Below, in pieces: positions 9,002-21,500 of a stretch of DNA of 64,000 nt (position 1 is the first letter of the stretch; each line of letters begins with the position of its first letter). Made by a program: the position numbers and the translations under genes. The stretch covers positions 62,001 to 126,000 of the forward strand of contig NZ_CAIZIZ010000310.1 in NCBI RefSeq assembly GCF_903933125.1. Direction: 5' to 3'. The DNA comes from an uncultured Lamprocystis sp. (GTDB taxonomy: Bacteria > Pseudomonadota > Gammaproteobacteria > Chromatiales > Chromatiaceae). Below the pieces are notes generated by a model, which searched no databases, was not told the DNA's origin, and saw nothing but the letters and a program-made list of their open reading frames with translations.

Positions 9002-10861
9002 TCACAAATCCGGCCCGATGATGAAATGCAGTCGCGCCGGCGGCAGACCCCAGTTGCTTGGCCCCTGATCCTTGGTCAGGGCAAAGGCCACGGCCAACCG
9101 GACCTGACCGATGGGCGACCGCCACGCCACCTGCAGGCCGAGACTCTGCTCGTATTCCAGCGCATACTCCGGGTCGAACGCGTTGCCGAAGTCGGTGAAC
9201 ACGGCGGCACTCCAGTTACCCTTGAGTTGCCGTTCCAACTCCAGGCTGCCAACGGCCAGAAAACGTCCGCCGATCGTCTCGTCGGTGATCGGGTCATTCG
9301 GGCCCAGGGTGTCGTAGCCCCAACCGCGGATCGACTGATCGCCGCCGGCATAGAAGCGCCGACTGGCCGGCAAGTCATCCAGACTGCCGGCCCAGGTGGC
9401 GCCCAGATCGCTGCGAACGATAAGACGGTATTTGCTCGACAGGCGCCTGATCCCTTTGAAGTCGAGGACGCCGCTCACGTAGGAAGTCGGGGAAATGAGC
9501 CCGCCGACCGAACCGAGAATCGTGTATTTGAGACGGTAACCCTTGCTGGTGTAGAGCGGATCATCGGCGACCGTCTTGGCCCAGGATACATTGGGGACCA
9601 GCTCATTGACCTCGTCCGTCTCCACGTCGTTGATGGTGAAGTCTTCGTAGCGGTAGTCGATACCAAGATCACGCCGCCTGCCGCCCGGGGTGACGATCGA
9701 TTGGCCGAAGTGGACCAGGCCGATCCAGCCGGAGCGGGTGGTCGTATCGTAATAGGTGAAATTCGGGTTGATCCGCAGATAATCACGCCGTGGGTCCCGG
9801 ATCGGGATCCGATAGTCGAAGTTAAACTGCGACAGGGCCGGGGACAGGCTCAGCAGGCTGCGGAAATTGTGCCCCCACTGGTTCAGGTAACGACGGCGCC
9901 AGTCCATGCTGACGCGCGGACCGATATCGGTGGCGAAACCCGCACCCACCCGAAACTTGTTCGCCTGATTGCGCTCCGCGATCACCTCGATCGGCACCAC
10001 CAGACTCTCCCCCGTCGGGTCCTTGTGCGGCACGATCTCCACCTTGCCGAAGTATTCGGTCCCCAGCAGACGCGATTGCAGACTCACCAGCCGGTCGGGG
10101 TTGTAGACATCCCCCGGTTTGAAACGCACATAGCGGCGCAGCAGGTCATCGGCCAGCAGATCCTGGGTGAAAGTCACCGGGCCGAAAACATAGCGGGGTC
10201 CGGTATCGAGCGTCAGGTCCACCACTGCACTGTTGTTCGCCGGATCGACCAGGACCTGATGGCGCACCAACTGGTAATCCAGATAGCCTTGGGCTGACGC
10301 GACCGCACGCAGGTCGCCCTTCGCCTGCTCGTACCGGCTGTGCAGCAGCACCTCTCCGACCTGCATCGGGAAAGTCTTGGGAAAGGCCGGGTTGCCCGCC
10401 CCAGAACCCGTCACTTGGTAATTTACCGCGGTGATCTTCACCGGGGCACCAGGGTCCACCCGGTAATCGGCAATCCAGGCGCCGGCGGGATCGGCCGGCC
10501 GCGTCAGGCTGTCCTGAATCTGCACCCGATAAAGTCCAAAGGGGATCAGGGCCGCACGGATCTGATCCGGGGCCAGGCGGTGCAGGGCCTGCATCCGCGG
10601 TTCGGTCAAGGCCGCGTCCTTGCGCTCCTGATAAATGGCGAGTTGAGCGAGCACATTGGACTGCTGCTCGCCCGCCAAGCCCTGAACCCGGACCTCCAGC
10701 TTGAGTGCCGTGGCCTCGCCGGCCGCCAACAGTGAGCACAGCACCACCAGCGCGCAGAACAGCCGGCACCGGCCCGACCGCGCGACAGTCGAGCCGGTTG
10801 GCGACAGCAAAACATCCCGACAACTCAAGGATCGGCAGCGAGCCGGTTTCAAATCCGCCAC
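9002..10861 (-). CDS. tamA: TamA-like (Omp85/BamA family) outer-membrane assembly protein
   Basis: Signal-like N-terminus, POTRA-like repeats, then beta-barrel with 'RFYAGGDQSIRGWGYDTLGP' (VRGY/F-type) and C-terminal 'LHFIIGPDL'. Confidence 0.82.
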   Translation of the reverse strand: MADLKPARCRSLSCRDVLLSPTGSTVARSGRCRLFCALVVLCSLLAAGEATALKLEVRVQGLAGEQQSNVLAQLAIYQERKDAALTEPRMQALHRLAPDQIRAALIPFGLYRVQIQDSLTRPADPAGAWIADYRVDPGAPVKITAVNYQVTGSGAGNPAFPKTFPMQVGEVLLHSRYEQAKGDLRAVASAQGYLDYQLVRHQVLVDPANNSAVVDLTLDTGPRYVFGPVTFTQDLLADDLLRRYVRFKPGDVYNPDRLVSLQSRLLGTEYFGKVEIVPHKDPTGESLVVPIEVIAERNQANKFRVGAGFATDIGPRVSMDWRRRYLNQWGHNFRSLLSLSPALSQFNFDYRIPIRDPRRDYLRINPNFTYYDTTTRSGWIGLVHFGQSIVTPGGRRRDLGIDYRYEDFTINDVETDEVNELVPNVSWAKTVADDPLYTSKGYRLKYTILGSVGGLISPTSYVSGVLDFKGIRRLSSKYRLIVRSDLGATWAGSLDDLPASRRFYAGGDQSIRGWGYDTLGPNDPITDETIGGRFLAVGSLELERQLKGNWSAAVFTDFGNAFDPEYALEYEQSLGLQVAWRSPIGQVRLAVAFALTKDQGPSNWGLPPARLHFIIGPDL

Positions 10862-10889
10862 GGACTGCGCTCCGGATGAGACAGTCCCC

Positions 10890-11933
10890 CTATGGTAACA
10901 ACTCCCGGCCCTGCCGCCACTGTTGAAAGCTCGCGGTGCGATACGCCTTGCTGTTGATGTAAGCCATGAGATGACGCAGGCGATAAAAACCCACCACCGA
11001 GTCGACCCGCAAGACCTCCCGGCCGCGCTCGTCGAAGAACAGGATCGACGGCGCGTAGAAGAGTCCGAGTTCAGCCGCCCAATCCCGCGCCGTCATCGGC
11101 TTGCCCGCGGGCGTCACCACCGGCGTCGTCGAGCGCAGATCGAGCTGCACGCTGTCGAGATCGGCGAACTGGCGCCTGATCGCCTCCTCCCGCAAGGATT
11201 GGCCGTGCAGGACATCGCAGCCATGGCAATCGCCCTGCTCGAAAAAGACCGCGAGCGGCCGATCGCTCGGATAGCGGCGGTCCAGGTTGTAGGGGGGCGG
11301 CGCGAAGAACGATTCGTCATTGAGATCGCCCTCATCGAACACCATACGATTGTCCCCGCGGGCCAGATAGTCGCGGAAGGACTCGCGCTGATGATGGCCG
11401 TCCGCCACGTATTCCAGCGCGGCACGAAACTGATAGGGCGGGTAATAGCCGCGCAGCCGCAGGGCCACCTTGCCCGCAGCATCGTAGAACAGGATCGCGG
11501 GGGTGAAGTTGGTCTGCTCGCGCTCGGCCAGGGCGCGCTCGGTCAGCCGCACCCCGCCGACGTCAGTCACCTCGTCGATGCCCCACACATCAATGGCGAC
11601 CACATCGAAGTGCTTGCGGGTGTACTCGACGATATCCGGGGACCCGAAATTGACCGTCATCAGCTTGTGGCAATAGGCGCAGCGGGGCTGGCCAAAGTAG
11701 ACCATGAGACCCTGTTTGCCGACCGCCACGGCCTCCTTCAGATCTGCGTCGAGGTCGAGAAAGCTTGCCTTGAACCAGGCCGGGTGATCCAGCGGCTCGG
11801 CACGCGGGGCGTCATCGAAACCGTAGACATCCTCGACTTCCCCGGCGTCCGACGAAACCTCTGCCGCGGCGAAGCCGCCCACGAGCAGGCTAACGCAGAT
11901 CAGAACCGCAGCCGGTGAGAGCGAACATGGCAT
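10890..11933 (-). CDS. exported thioredoxin-fold protein
   Basis: 'GLMVYFGQPRCAYCHKLMTVNFGSPDIVEYTRKHFDVVAIDVWG' (CAYC) and a second 'AVFFEQGDCHGCDVLHGQSL' (CHGC); signal peptide. Confidence 0.82.
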   Translation of the reverse strand: MPCSLSPAAVLICVSLLVGGFAAAEVSSDAGEVEDVYGFDDAPRAEPLDHPAWFKASFLDLDADLKEAVAVGKQGLMVYFGQPRCAYCHKLMTVNFGSPDIVEYTRKHFDVVAIDVWGIDEVTDVGGVRLTERALAEREQTNFTPAILFYDAAGKVALRLRGYYPPYQFRAALEYVADGHHQRESFRDYLARGDNRMVFDEGDLNDESFFAPPPYNLDRRYPSDRPLAVFFEQGDCHGCDVLHGQSLREEAIRRQFADLDSVQLDLRSTTPVVTPAGKPMTARDWAAELGLFYAPSILFFDERGREVLRVDSVVGFYRLRHLMAYINSKAYRTASFQQWRQGRELLP

Positions 11934-12033
11934 TCGGGACCTCCGATCAATTCAAGTCGAACAGACTCACTGCATAGACCTACGGAACAACGCGTTGGGA
12001 CTTGGGTTGAAGAGACATGGCGCAGGTGCCTGG

Positions 12034-12699
12034 TCAGGACGACACGGGAAGTATCGGGCGATGGCGATCAGGGGGAAAACCCGGTGTCCCGCCGACCCCG
12101 GCCGACTCGCGGGCAAGGAAACGCTCGGTCAAAAAAAGCGCGGCGATGGAGCGGGACTCGTCGAAATCATCGCGTGCCAGCAGCGCATCGAGATTGTCGA
12201 GACGCCAGGGCACGACCTCGATCAGCTCGGGCTCATCCCCCGGCAGACGGCTCGGATAGAGGTCGCGGGCGAGCACGATCAGGCTGCGGTGCCCGATGTA
12301 CCCCGGCACCAGCGAAACCCGGCCGAGCACCTGCAAGTCGCGCGCGGCATAGCCGGCCTCCTCCTGACATTCGCGATTGGCAGCGGCCAGCGGATCCTCA
12401 CCGGGCTCGACGATGCCCTTGGGCAGCCCCAGTTCATAGCGGTCACTCCCGGCCCCATACTCGCGGATCAAGAGCAGGGTCTGGGCATCCAACAGCGGCA
12501 CGATCAGCACCGAATCGGACCCGCCGGGGATGCGCTCGTAGGTTCGCCGACTGCCGTTGGCGAACTCCAGGTCCACTTCCTCGACGCGGAACAGACGGCT
12601 TTGGGCGACCAGTCGCCGAGCCAAAATTTTGGGCTTTGCAGACACGCGGGTGGCTCCGTTAAGCGGGGCAGCGCGCCGCGCGGGCCTGTACATCAACAC
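12034..12699 (-). CDS. nudE: NUDIX hydrolase, ADP compounds hydrolase NudE-like
   Basis: Nudix box 'GIVEPGEDPLAAANRECQEEAGYAARDL'; NudE-like N-terminus; paired with a YrfG-like gene as in other gammaproteobacteria. Confidence 0.82.
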   Translation of the reverse strand: MLMYRPARRAAPLNGATRVSAKPKILARRLVAQSRLFRVEEVDLEFANGSRRTYERIPGGSDSVLIVPLLDAQTLLLIREYGAGSDRYELGLPKGIVEPGEDPLAAANRECQEEAGYAARDLQVLGRVSLVPGYIGHRSLIVLARDLYPSRLPGDEPELIEVVPWRLDNLDALLARDDFDESRSIAALFLTERFLARESAGVGGTPGFPPDRHRPILPVSS

Positions 12700-12728
12700 C
12701 CACGACGACCGGGGACAAGGCCATCACC

Positions 12729-13400
12729 ATGATCGATTGGGATTGCATCGACAACTGTTTTCTGGACATGGACGGCACCTTGCTGGACCTGCATTTCGAT
12801 AACCACTTCTGGCGGGAACACGTCCCCCAGCGCTACGCCGAGGCCCGCGGGCTGACGCTGGACGCGGCCAAGACCGAACTGCGCGGACGCTACCGCGACC
12901 GCGAAGGAACGCTCAACTGGTACTGTATCGATCACTGGAGTCAGGAACTCGGCCTCGATATCGCGCTGCTCAAGACGGAAGTGGACCACCTGATCGCCGT
13001 CCACCCCCATGTCGCGGACTTCCTGGAGGCCGTCGCCGCCCGCGGCAAGCGCCGTGTCCTGGTGACCAATGCCCACCAGAAATCACTGGCGATCAAGATG
13101 GACCGCACGCGACTGGCCCATCACTTCGAACGAATCATCAGCGCCCATGACCTGGGCTTGCCCAAGGAGGACCCGGCTTTCTGGATCCGGATGCAAGAGG
13201 TCTTGCCTTTCGATCCGGCCCGCACCCTGTTCGTCGATGACAGCCTGAGCGTCCTGCGCGCCGCGCGAACCTATGGCCTGATCCATCTCATCGCCGTACT
13301 GGAACCGGACTCGCACGAGCCGCGGCACGCGACCGACGAGTTCGCGGCAATCAACAACTTCGCGGACCTGCTGCCGGGGCTCCAGCAACGCAAAATGTAA
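12729..13400 (+). CDS. yrfG: HAD hydrolase, GMP/IMP nucleotidase YrfG-like
   Basis: 'VFLDMDGTLLDLHFDNHFWREHVPQRYAE'-type motif (here NCFLDMDGTLLDLHFDNHFWREHVPQRYAEARGL) and 'RTLFVDDSLSVLRAAR'. Confidence 0.85.
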   Translation: MIDWDCIDNCFLDMDGTLLDLHFDNHFWREHVPQRYAEARGLTLDAAKTELRGRYRDREGTLNWYCIDHWSQELGLDIALLKTEVDHLIAVHPHVADFLEAVAARGKRRVLVTNAHQKSLAIKMDRTRLAHHFERIISAHDLGLPKEDPAFWIRMQEVLPFDPARTLFVDDSLSVLRAARTYGLIHLIAVLEPDSHEPRHATDEFAAINNFADLLPGLQQRKM

Positions 13401-13416
13401 GGGCCTCGTGCGACGC

Positions 13417-13533
13417 ATGGTGGATGCGGCGCGCACAACCGACGTGCCCAGTCTCTAACATTGCGCGGCGCGCCTTATCCACCCTACAGCAGCGCCGGTT
13501 TTGTAGGGTGGATAAGCGCAGCGCATCCACCAT
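13417..13533. repeat. Two-stem inverted repeat element (atggtggatgcg / cgcatccaccat outer; cttatccaccctaca / tgtagggtggataag inner)
   Basis: Outer arms 13417-13428 and 13522-13533; inner 15-bp perfect arms 13474-13488 and 13502-13516. Lies between convergent yrfG and rhlB. Confidence 0.85.
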
Positions 13534-15419
13534 CATGACTCCGAGGTCTCGCTCAGCGGCTCGCGTGGCGCCTGATCAACCGCCGGATCGATCGGCTGAC
13601 GCTCGCCCGCTGCCCCGGCAGGCTTGCGACGGCGCCGGCGACGCCGCTTTTTCACCGGCTCGCCGCCCGCCTCGACCGGCGCGGCGGGCGTCTCGGACGT
13701 TACGGCGATGGATTCGGCCGGCACCGCCGGGATCACCGGGATCACCGGGATCACCGGGATCACCGGGATCACCGGGATCGCCGGGATCGCCGGGATCGCC
13801 GGGATCGCCGCCGCCGCGGTTCCGGGCGGCGGCGGCGAGGTCAGCGCGGCCTGCTCGGGCATCCGCCGCCGACGGCGCTGGGTGCGGACCGGGAGCTGAT
13901 CCGGATTCAGATCCGGGGCCCCATCCGGGTTCAGGTCAGGCATGGCAGCCAACACCGGATCCGCCATAAAGATCGGACCGGCCACCGGCTGCTCCGCCGC
14001 TTGGACCTGAGTCTGAACCTGAACCGGCGTCGATTCAGTGGTTTGGGGCGGACGCCGGGGGCGCTCGGGCCCGCCCGGTCCGTCACGACGGCGGTCGCCG
14101 CCCGATCCGCGCCCGTCGCGAGAACCAGAGCGCGGTCCAGACCGGCCGCGGTCGCCGCCCCCGTCGCGGGGACCCCGCCCGTCGCGCCCGTCGCTGCGAT
14201 ACTCGCGATCTTCGCGTTCCGGACGCAACCGGCTTCTGGGATCGATATCCGGCAGCAGCGCCACATCCACCGGCGCCACCGGGATCTTGGCGCTGACGAA
14301 CCGCTCGATATCCGGCAAACAGAAGGCATAGGTCTCGCACACGAAGCTGACCGCGTCCCCGGCCGCGCCGGCCCGGGCGGTGCGGCCGATACGGTGCACA
14401 TAGTCCTCCGCGTCCTCGGGCAGGTCGTAGTTGACCACGTGGGTCACATCCGGAATATGCAGTCCACGGGCCGCCACGTCGGTACCCACCAGAACCGGCA
14501 ACTCGCCGTCGGTGAACTGTTTCAGCAGTTTCAGGCGCTTCTTCTGCGGCACGTCACCCGAGAGCACGGCGGTATTGATGCCGTTGCCCTGCAGAAACCC
14601 CCAGACCCGGTCGGCCTCCCGCTTGGTGTTCACGAACACCATGACACGCGGGTCTTCCCAACCCCGCACCAAACCGATCAGCAGAGGAATTTTCTCGGAA
14701 TTCGCGGTCATATAGCAGACTTGACGCACCCGATCGGCCGTCACGTGCTCCGACTCGATCTTGACCAGTTGCGGCTGGTTCATGTGCTCATAGGCAAGCT
14801 CCAGAACCCGGTAGGACAGGGTCGCGGAGAAGAGCATCCCCAGGCGTTCCTCCGGGTGCGGCATATGCTTGAAAAGAAAGCGGATATCCTTGATGAAGCC
14901 AAGATCGAACATGCGGTCTGCTTCATCCAGCACGACCACCTCGACGCGGTTGAGGCTGTAGACGTGCTGCTTGTAATAGTCGATCAGGCGGCCGGGGGTG
15001 CCGATCAGAATATCGACGCCGGCGGCCAGATCGTCGCGCTGCTGCTGGTAACCAGTGCCGCCGAACACCAGACCGACGCGGAAACCGGTGTGGCGGGCGA
15101 GCAGCAAGGTGTCGTTGTGGATCTGGACCGCCAGCTCACGGGTCGGCGCCACGATCAGCGCGCGCGGCTGGGATTGCTCCGCGGACGGTGTCGGTTGGGA
15201 GGCCAGGAGCCGCTCCAGAATCACCAGCAGAAAGGCGGCGGTCTTGCCGGTACCGGTCTGCGCCTGGCCGGCAACGTCCTGACCTGCCAACGCAATCGGC
15301 AGCGTCGCGGCCTGGATCGGCGTACAGTAGGAGAAACCGGCGTCGGCGAGACCCTGCAAAATGCTCAGGTCAAGATCGAAGCTGTCGAAGCGCTTCGTCG
15401 TCAGGTGTGTCTCAGTCAT
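13533..15419 (-). CDS. rhlB: DEAD-box RNA helicase RhlB-like with long basic/low-complexity C-terminal tail
   Basis: 'AQTGTGKT', 'PTRELAVQI', 'VLDEADRMFD', 'SATLS', 'HRIGRTARAG'; divergent from trxA-rho as in classical rhlB-trxA-rho loci. Confidence 0.92.
   Translation of the reverse strand: MTETHLTTKRFDSFDLDLSILQGLADAGFSYCTPIQAATLPIALAGQDVAGQAQTGTGKTAAFLLVILERLLASQPTPSAEQSQPRALIVAPTRELAVQIHNDTLLLARHTGFRVGLVFGGTGYQQQRDDLAAGVDILIGTPGRLIDYYKQHVYSLNRVEVVVLDEADRMFDLGFIKDIRFLFKHMPHPEERLGMLFSATLSYRVLELAYEHMNQPQLVKIESEHVTADRVRQVCYMTANSEKIPLLIGLVRGWEDPRVMVFVNTKREADRVWGFLQGNGINTAVLSGDVPQKKRLKLLKQFTDGELPVLVGTDVAARGLHIPDVTHVVNYDLPEDAEDYVHRIGRTARAGAAGDAVSFVCETYAFCLPDIERFVSAKIPVAPVDVALLPDIDPRSRLRPEREDREYRSDGRDGRGPRDGGGDRGRSGPRSGSRDGRGSGGDRRRDGPGGPERPRRPPQTTESTPVQVQTQVQAAEQPVAGPIFMADPVLAAMPDLNPDGAPDLNPDQLPVRTQRRRRRMPEQAALTSPPPPGTAAAAIPAIPAIPAIPVIPVIPVIPVIPVIPAVPAESIAVTSETPAAPVEAGGEPVKKRRRRRRRKPAGAAGERQPIDPAVDQAPREPLSETSES
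13727..13812. repeat. 9-bp in-frame tandem repeat (gggatcacc/gggatcgcc) within rhlB, encoding a Pro-Ile-(Val/Ala) tail
   Basis: gggatcacc repeated, followed by gggatcgcc repeats; encodes PAIPAIPAIPVIPVIPVIPVIPVIPAVPA. Confidence 0.95.
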
Positions 15420-15693
15420 TGAAATCCTAAGGGCTTCGGTGTGCGGACCTCACCGGCGGCAAGGCTTGCAAATTCTTTTCGCTTTGGATCAAATAGCATC
15501 TTAACCCTTGGGCCAATCTCTGCGCCAATTCACCCGCCCTCGGCCTGCTCCGACACGATCACGACCTGACCCGGTAAACAACCGACAGCAGCCGAGCAAG
15601 CCATCCGACCGGACGCGCACGATGTGCCGCCCGCGGACCTCGCGGCTTGGTCCCCCCAGCAGCCACGCGAACAACCAACCGGAGCGAACTTCA

Positions 15694-16020
15694 GTGAGCG
15701 ACAGCATCGTCCATGTGACCGATGACTCTTTTGAGGACGAGGTACTGAAATCTCCCCAACCCGTCCTGGTGGATTACTGGGCCGACTGGTGTGGGCCCTG
15801 TAAAATGATTGCCCCGGTCCTCGACGAGATTGCCAAGGACTACGCCGGCCGACTCAAGGTCGCCAAGCTTAATATCGATGAAAATCAGGCAACTCCGCCC
15901 CGCTACGGCATCCGCGGCATCCCGACCCTGATGCTGTTTCGCAAGGGCGAGGTGGAGGCGACCAAGATCGGTGCGGTCTCCAAGTCGCAACTCACGGCAT
16001 TTATCGACAGCAATCTCTAG
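15694..16020 (+). CDS. trxA: thioredoxin
   Basis: '[59 protein letters not shown]'. GTG start at 15694 ([17 protein letters not shown]). Confidence 0.96.
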   Translation: MSDSIVHVTDDSFEDEVLKSPQPVLVDYWADWCGPCKMIAPVLDEIAKDYAGRLKVAKLNIDENQATPPRYGIRGIPTLMLFRKGEVEATKIGAVSKSQLTAFIDSNL

Positions 16021-16255
16021 ACACCAGACAGGGGCCACGGAACACAAAATGCATCCCGTGGTTCCCCTCGTCGCCGGTTCCTGAGGTTCGCGCCGCGGCG
16101 CGTACGGATGCGACCGAACCTCCATCAATTCCACGCGGCGTTCGTTCGGACGCCCTCTCCCCGGTACGCGGTTGCCTCACGCCGTCTTCTCTTGACGTCG
16201 ACCCATCGCATGGCACCGCGCACCTCCCCCTGACCCTGCCTGACGAAGAGCGTTC

Positions 16256-17509
16256 ATGAACTTAACCGAATTGAAGAAGTCGCCGGTGCCCGAGTTGGTC
16301 GAGCTGGCGCAGACCATGGAGATCGAAGGCGTCGGCCGCTCCCGCAAACAGGACCTGATCTTCGCCATCCTCAAGGCCCAGGCCAAACGCGGCGAGGATA
16401 TTTACGGCGACGGCGTCCTGGAGATACTGACCGACGGCTTCGGCTTTCTGCGCTCCGCGGATGCCTCCTACCTGGCCGGCCCGGACGACATCTATGTCTC
16501 CCCCAGCCAGATTCGCCGCTTTGCCCTGCGCACCGGCGACACCATCTCCGGCAAGATTCGACCACCCAAGGACGGCGAGCGCTATTTTGCGCTGCTCAAA
16601 GTCAACGACATCAACTTCGACCGGCCAGAGAACGCCAAATCGAAGATCCTGTTCGAGAACTTCACCCCGCTGTTCGCCCAGAAGCGGCTCGGGCTGGAGA
16701 TCGGCAACGGCAGCACGGAGGACATCACCGCCCGCACCATCGATCTGGTCGCCCCCATCGGCAAGGGCCAGCGCGGTCTCATCGTCTCCCCGCCCAAGGC
16801 CGGTAAGACCATGATGCTGCAAAACATCGCCCAGTCCATCGGCCACAACCACCCGGACTGCTACCTGATCGTGCTGTTGATCGACGAACGCCCGGAAGAG
16901 GTCACCGAAATGGCCCGCTCGGTGCGCGGCGAGGTCATCTCATCCACCTTCGACGAGCCCGCCACCCGCCATGTGCAGGTCGCCGAAATGGTGATCGAGA
17001 AAGCCAAGCGCCTGGTGGAGCACAAGCGCGACGTGGTGATCCTGCTCGACTCCATCACCCGGCTCGCCCGCGCCTACAACACCGTGGTGCCCTCCTCCGG
17101 CAAGGTGCTGACCGGCGGTGTGGACGCCAACGCCTTGCAGCGCCCCAAGCGTTTCTTCGGCGCCGCGCGCAATGTCGAGGAAGGCGGCAGCCTGACCATC
17201 CTCGCCACCGCCCTGGTCGACACCGGCTCGCGCATGGACGATGTCATCTACGAGGAATTCAAGGGCACCGGCAACATGGAAATCCACATGGACCGGCGCA
17301 TCGCCGAGCGGCGCATCTTCCCGTCGATCAACATCAACCGCTCCGGCACCCGCCGCGAAGAACTGCTGATGAGCCCGGCCGATCTGCAAAAAATGTGGAT
17401 CCTGCGCAAGATTCTCCACCCGATGGACGAGTTGGCCGCTATGGAATTCCTGCACGACAAGCTCAAGGCCACCAAGACCAATGGCGAGTTTTTCGACTCG
17501 ATGCGGGGT

Positions 17510-17512
<3 letters not shown>
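16256..17512 (+). CDS. rho: transcription termination factor Rho
   Basis: Full-length 418 aa: '[21 protein letters not shown]', '[19 protein letters not shown]', '[42 protein letters not shown]'. Confidence 0.98.
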
Positions 17513-18441
<929 letters not shown>

Positions 18442-18512
18442 GAAGATTTGGAACGGATACCCAGGAAAGCCTAAACTCACCCGCTCATCGCCGCCAGAGA
18501 GGGAACGCATCA

Positions 18513-21500
18513 ATGTCGATTCTGGAATTCTGCCAGCCCCGCGCCGATCTACTCGCCGGAACCCTCAACCCGGAAATCTTCACTGCCAACCTGATGCAGG
18601 TCATCGACCACTACCGGGGCGATCCCGATGTGGTGCAGAACATCTACACGGACCCGCTGGCTTTCTTCGGCGAGGGGACCTACCCGACGGAGGGCATGCG
18701 TCAGGTTCTGCGCAACTGCTTCGGACGGCTCGGCGGGAAAGACGCGACCTATCCGGCGATCCAACGCATGGAGAGTGCCTTCGGGGGCGGCAAGACGCAC
18801 ACCCTGATTGCCGCCACCCACCTGGCGTTCAAGGGCACGGCGATCGCCGACGCGGCCTTGGGCGCGATCGACGCCGCCCTGCTGCCGGCCCCCGGTGAGG
18901 TCACCGTGGTCGGTATCGCCGGCGACCGGGTTGCCATCCATGAAACCCACGGCCCACGGCTGATCCCCTATACCCTATGGGGCGAGATCGCCTTCCAGAT
19001 CGGCGGCGAGGCCCTCTATCAGTCCATCGGCCCCGGCGCCAGTTCCTTCGGTTCCCCTGGGGACGAGTATTTCGACATCGTCTTCAAGGGCCGCAAGGTC
19101 CTTATCATGCTCGACGAGCTGGCGGCCTACGCGGCCCGCATTGAGGCCGCCCGGCCGGGTGGGCGCTCCAGTGTGGCGACCTTCCTGATGTCGCTTTTCC
19201 AGTACGCCAAGGAGCATACCGGGCTCGCCGTGATCCTGACCCTGGCCAGTCAGCGTGACGCCTTTGCCCGCCAGACTGCGATGATCCTGGATCTCGTCTC
19301 CAAGGCCCGCGGCCAGGATGTCTCCAAGGAGGAAGCGCTCGGGATCGCCCGCGCGGCGGACGGTGAGGTCCGCAGCGTCGTCCAGCGTGATGCCACGGCC
19401 GTGGTCCCAGTCCGCGGCCAAGAAATCTCACGGGTGCTGGCGCGCCGCCTATTCACCCGGATCGACCAGGGAGGCGCTGCGACCACGGCCGATGCCTACA
19501 TGGAGATGTACCGGCGCACCGCCCTATTGCTGCCCGAGCAGGCCCGGCAGGAGACCTACCGCGAGCGTTTGATCGCCCACTATCCCTTTCACCCGACCCT
19601 GATCGACTACCTGACCGACAAGCTCGCCACCGTCGAGAGCTTTCAGGGTACCCGCGGTGTGCTGCGCGTCCTGGCGCTGACGGTCGCCAACCTCTGGCGC
19701 CGCCAGGCCCCCGCACCGATGATCCATGCCTGCCACCTGGATTTACGTGACCCGCGACTCTCTGACGAACTGGTGAGCCGCACCGAAAGTGCGGAGCTGA
19801 TGCCGATCATCAACGCCGACCTCGGCGGCCCCGACAGCGGCGACCTCAAGGCGCAGCACAGCAATGCCGCCCTGGCTGACCGCGCCAATCCCCATCCGGA
19901 GGGCTTCCCCCTTCACGAATACGCCTGGAAGACGGTTTTCCTGCACAGTCTCGCAGGGTTCGGCGACGGACTTGGTTCCAACGTCTTCGGCATCGCCAAG
20001 CAGGACGCCCTGTTCGCCACCGCCTTCCCGGGCATGACCCCGCCCCAAGTGGAAACGGCCCTGGATGCCCTGCGCTCCCAGGCGTACTACCTGCGCTACT
20101 CGGAGACCGAAGGCCGTTACTACGCGAGCACCGGGGTCTCGATCAACCGGGTCCTGGCGGATATCCGCCGGGCACTGCGCGGCACCAAGGGCGTCGATCA
20201 GCTCATCCACGAGACCTCGCGTAAGGTCGTCAAGCCAGGCACCCTCAATTTCGAGGTCATCGCCGAGGTGGAGCTTCCAGAGCGCATCCCGGACAAAGGC
20301 ACCAAGCCCACCCTGGCCCTGATTGCTCTGGATAGCTCGTCGGTGGATCCTACGCAGCTCATCACCCAGTCGGGAGCCAACAAGCCCCGCGTGCACCAGA
20401 ACCTGGTCTTTCTTCTGGTGCCGGACACGGTCGAGGTGGACGGCGAGTACCGCCCCGGCGATGACATGCTGGACAACGCCGCTACCCGCGCCCTGGATCT
20501 CCGCGAACGCCTGAGCGGCATCGGCATCGACGTACTGGCGCGACGCACGCTCAAGAACAACCCGGCCGGCTACGGCCTGTCGGAGGCGGTTTTAAGCGAC
20601 CAGACCTTCAACCGTGACACCAAGGAGCGCGAGCAGGCCCTGCTGACCGTCGTCACCCAGGCGTACCGCAACCTCTGGTATCCAGGTCAGGGGGGCAAGA
20701 TTGTTCGCCGCGAGATCAGTACGGCCGGCGGCGAAGGTGGGCGCTCGGTGATCGAAAGTATCCGCGAGGTTCTACTGGGCGAGGGCAAGCTTGTCACCGC
20801 CGAACTGGCCGCCACCAGCGCGACCGCCGGCGCTGCCGTCAAGCTGTTCTTTGCCGCGAACAAGGATTACCAGACCCTGGAGGATCTGCGTAGCGCCTTC
20901 GCCTGCCGTCGTGACTGGCCCGTCCTGGAGGACAAGGGTGTCTTCGAGACGCTCATCCGTGCTGGGATAGGCCACGGCGCCTGGTGCCTCTTCCGCATGG
21001 GGCCAGCCGAATCGGAGAAACCGGCCGACTTCTACGCCCGCGAGACGGGCCAGCTCCCGCTCCCGATCGACCTCGCCGAACCGGGCTGGTGCCTGGTCAC
21101 CCCCCAGGGCGCCAAGCAGCGCAACTGGACTGCCGCGGACAAACCCGACGCTGCCCAGGTCCGCAAGTGGGTCCAGGAGGCCATCGCGCAGGCCCGCTAT
21201 TGCTCGGTCACCGACGTGGCCGCCGCGGTTGCGCAGACCCACGGCGACATCTCAGTTCAGGACACGGGCAAAGCCATTGACGAGCTGGTCAAGGCCAACT
21301 CCCTCTATGTCCATGCCCCGGACCAGGATCCTAGCCTCGACTCCACCGTCCTGCGTGGGGCCAACGAATGGGTGCTGGAGACCGTCAGCCCGGACTATAA
21401 GGTCGTCACCAAGACCGAGGCCGCCGTCCGTGGCTGGGTGATCACGAAGGTAGAACCCCTGTCGCTCTCCGGCGATCAGGCGCGCCGGAAGGTGCTGCCA

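Noticed and set aside
8258-10297. 679-aa plus-strand ORF
   Set aside because: Antisense to the halogenase-like and tamA-like genes, whose sense translations carry clear family motifs.
14001-15422. 473-aa plus-strand ORF
   Set aside because: Antisense shadow of the rhlB coding sequence in high-GC DNA; no recognisable domain.
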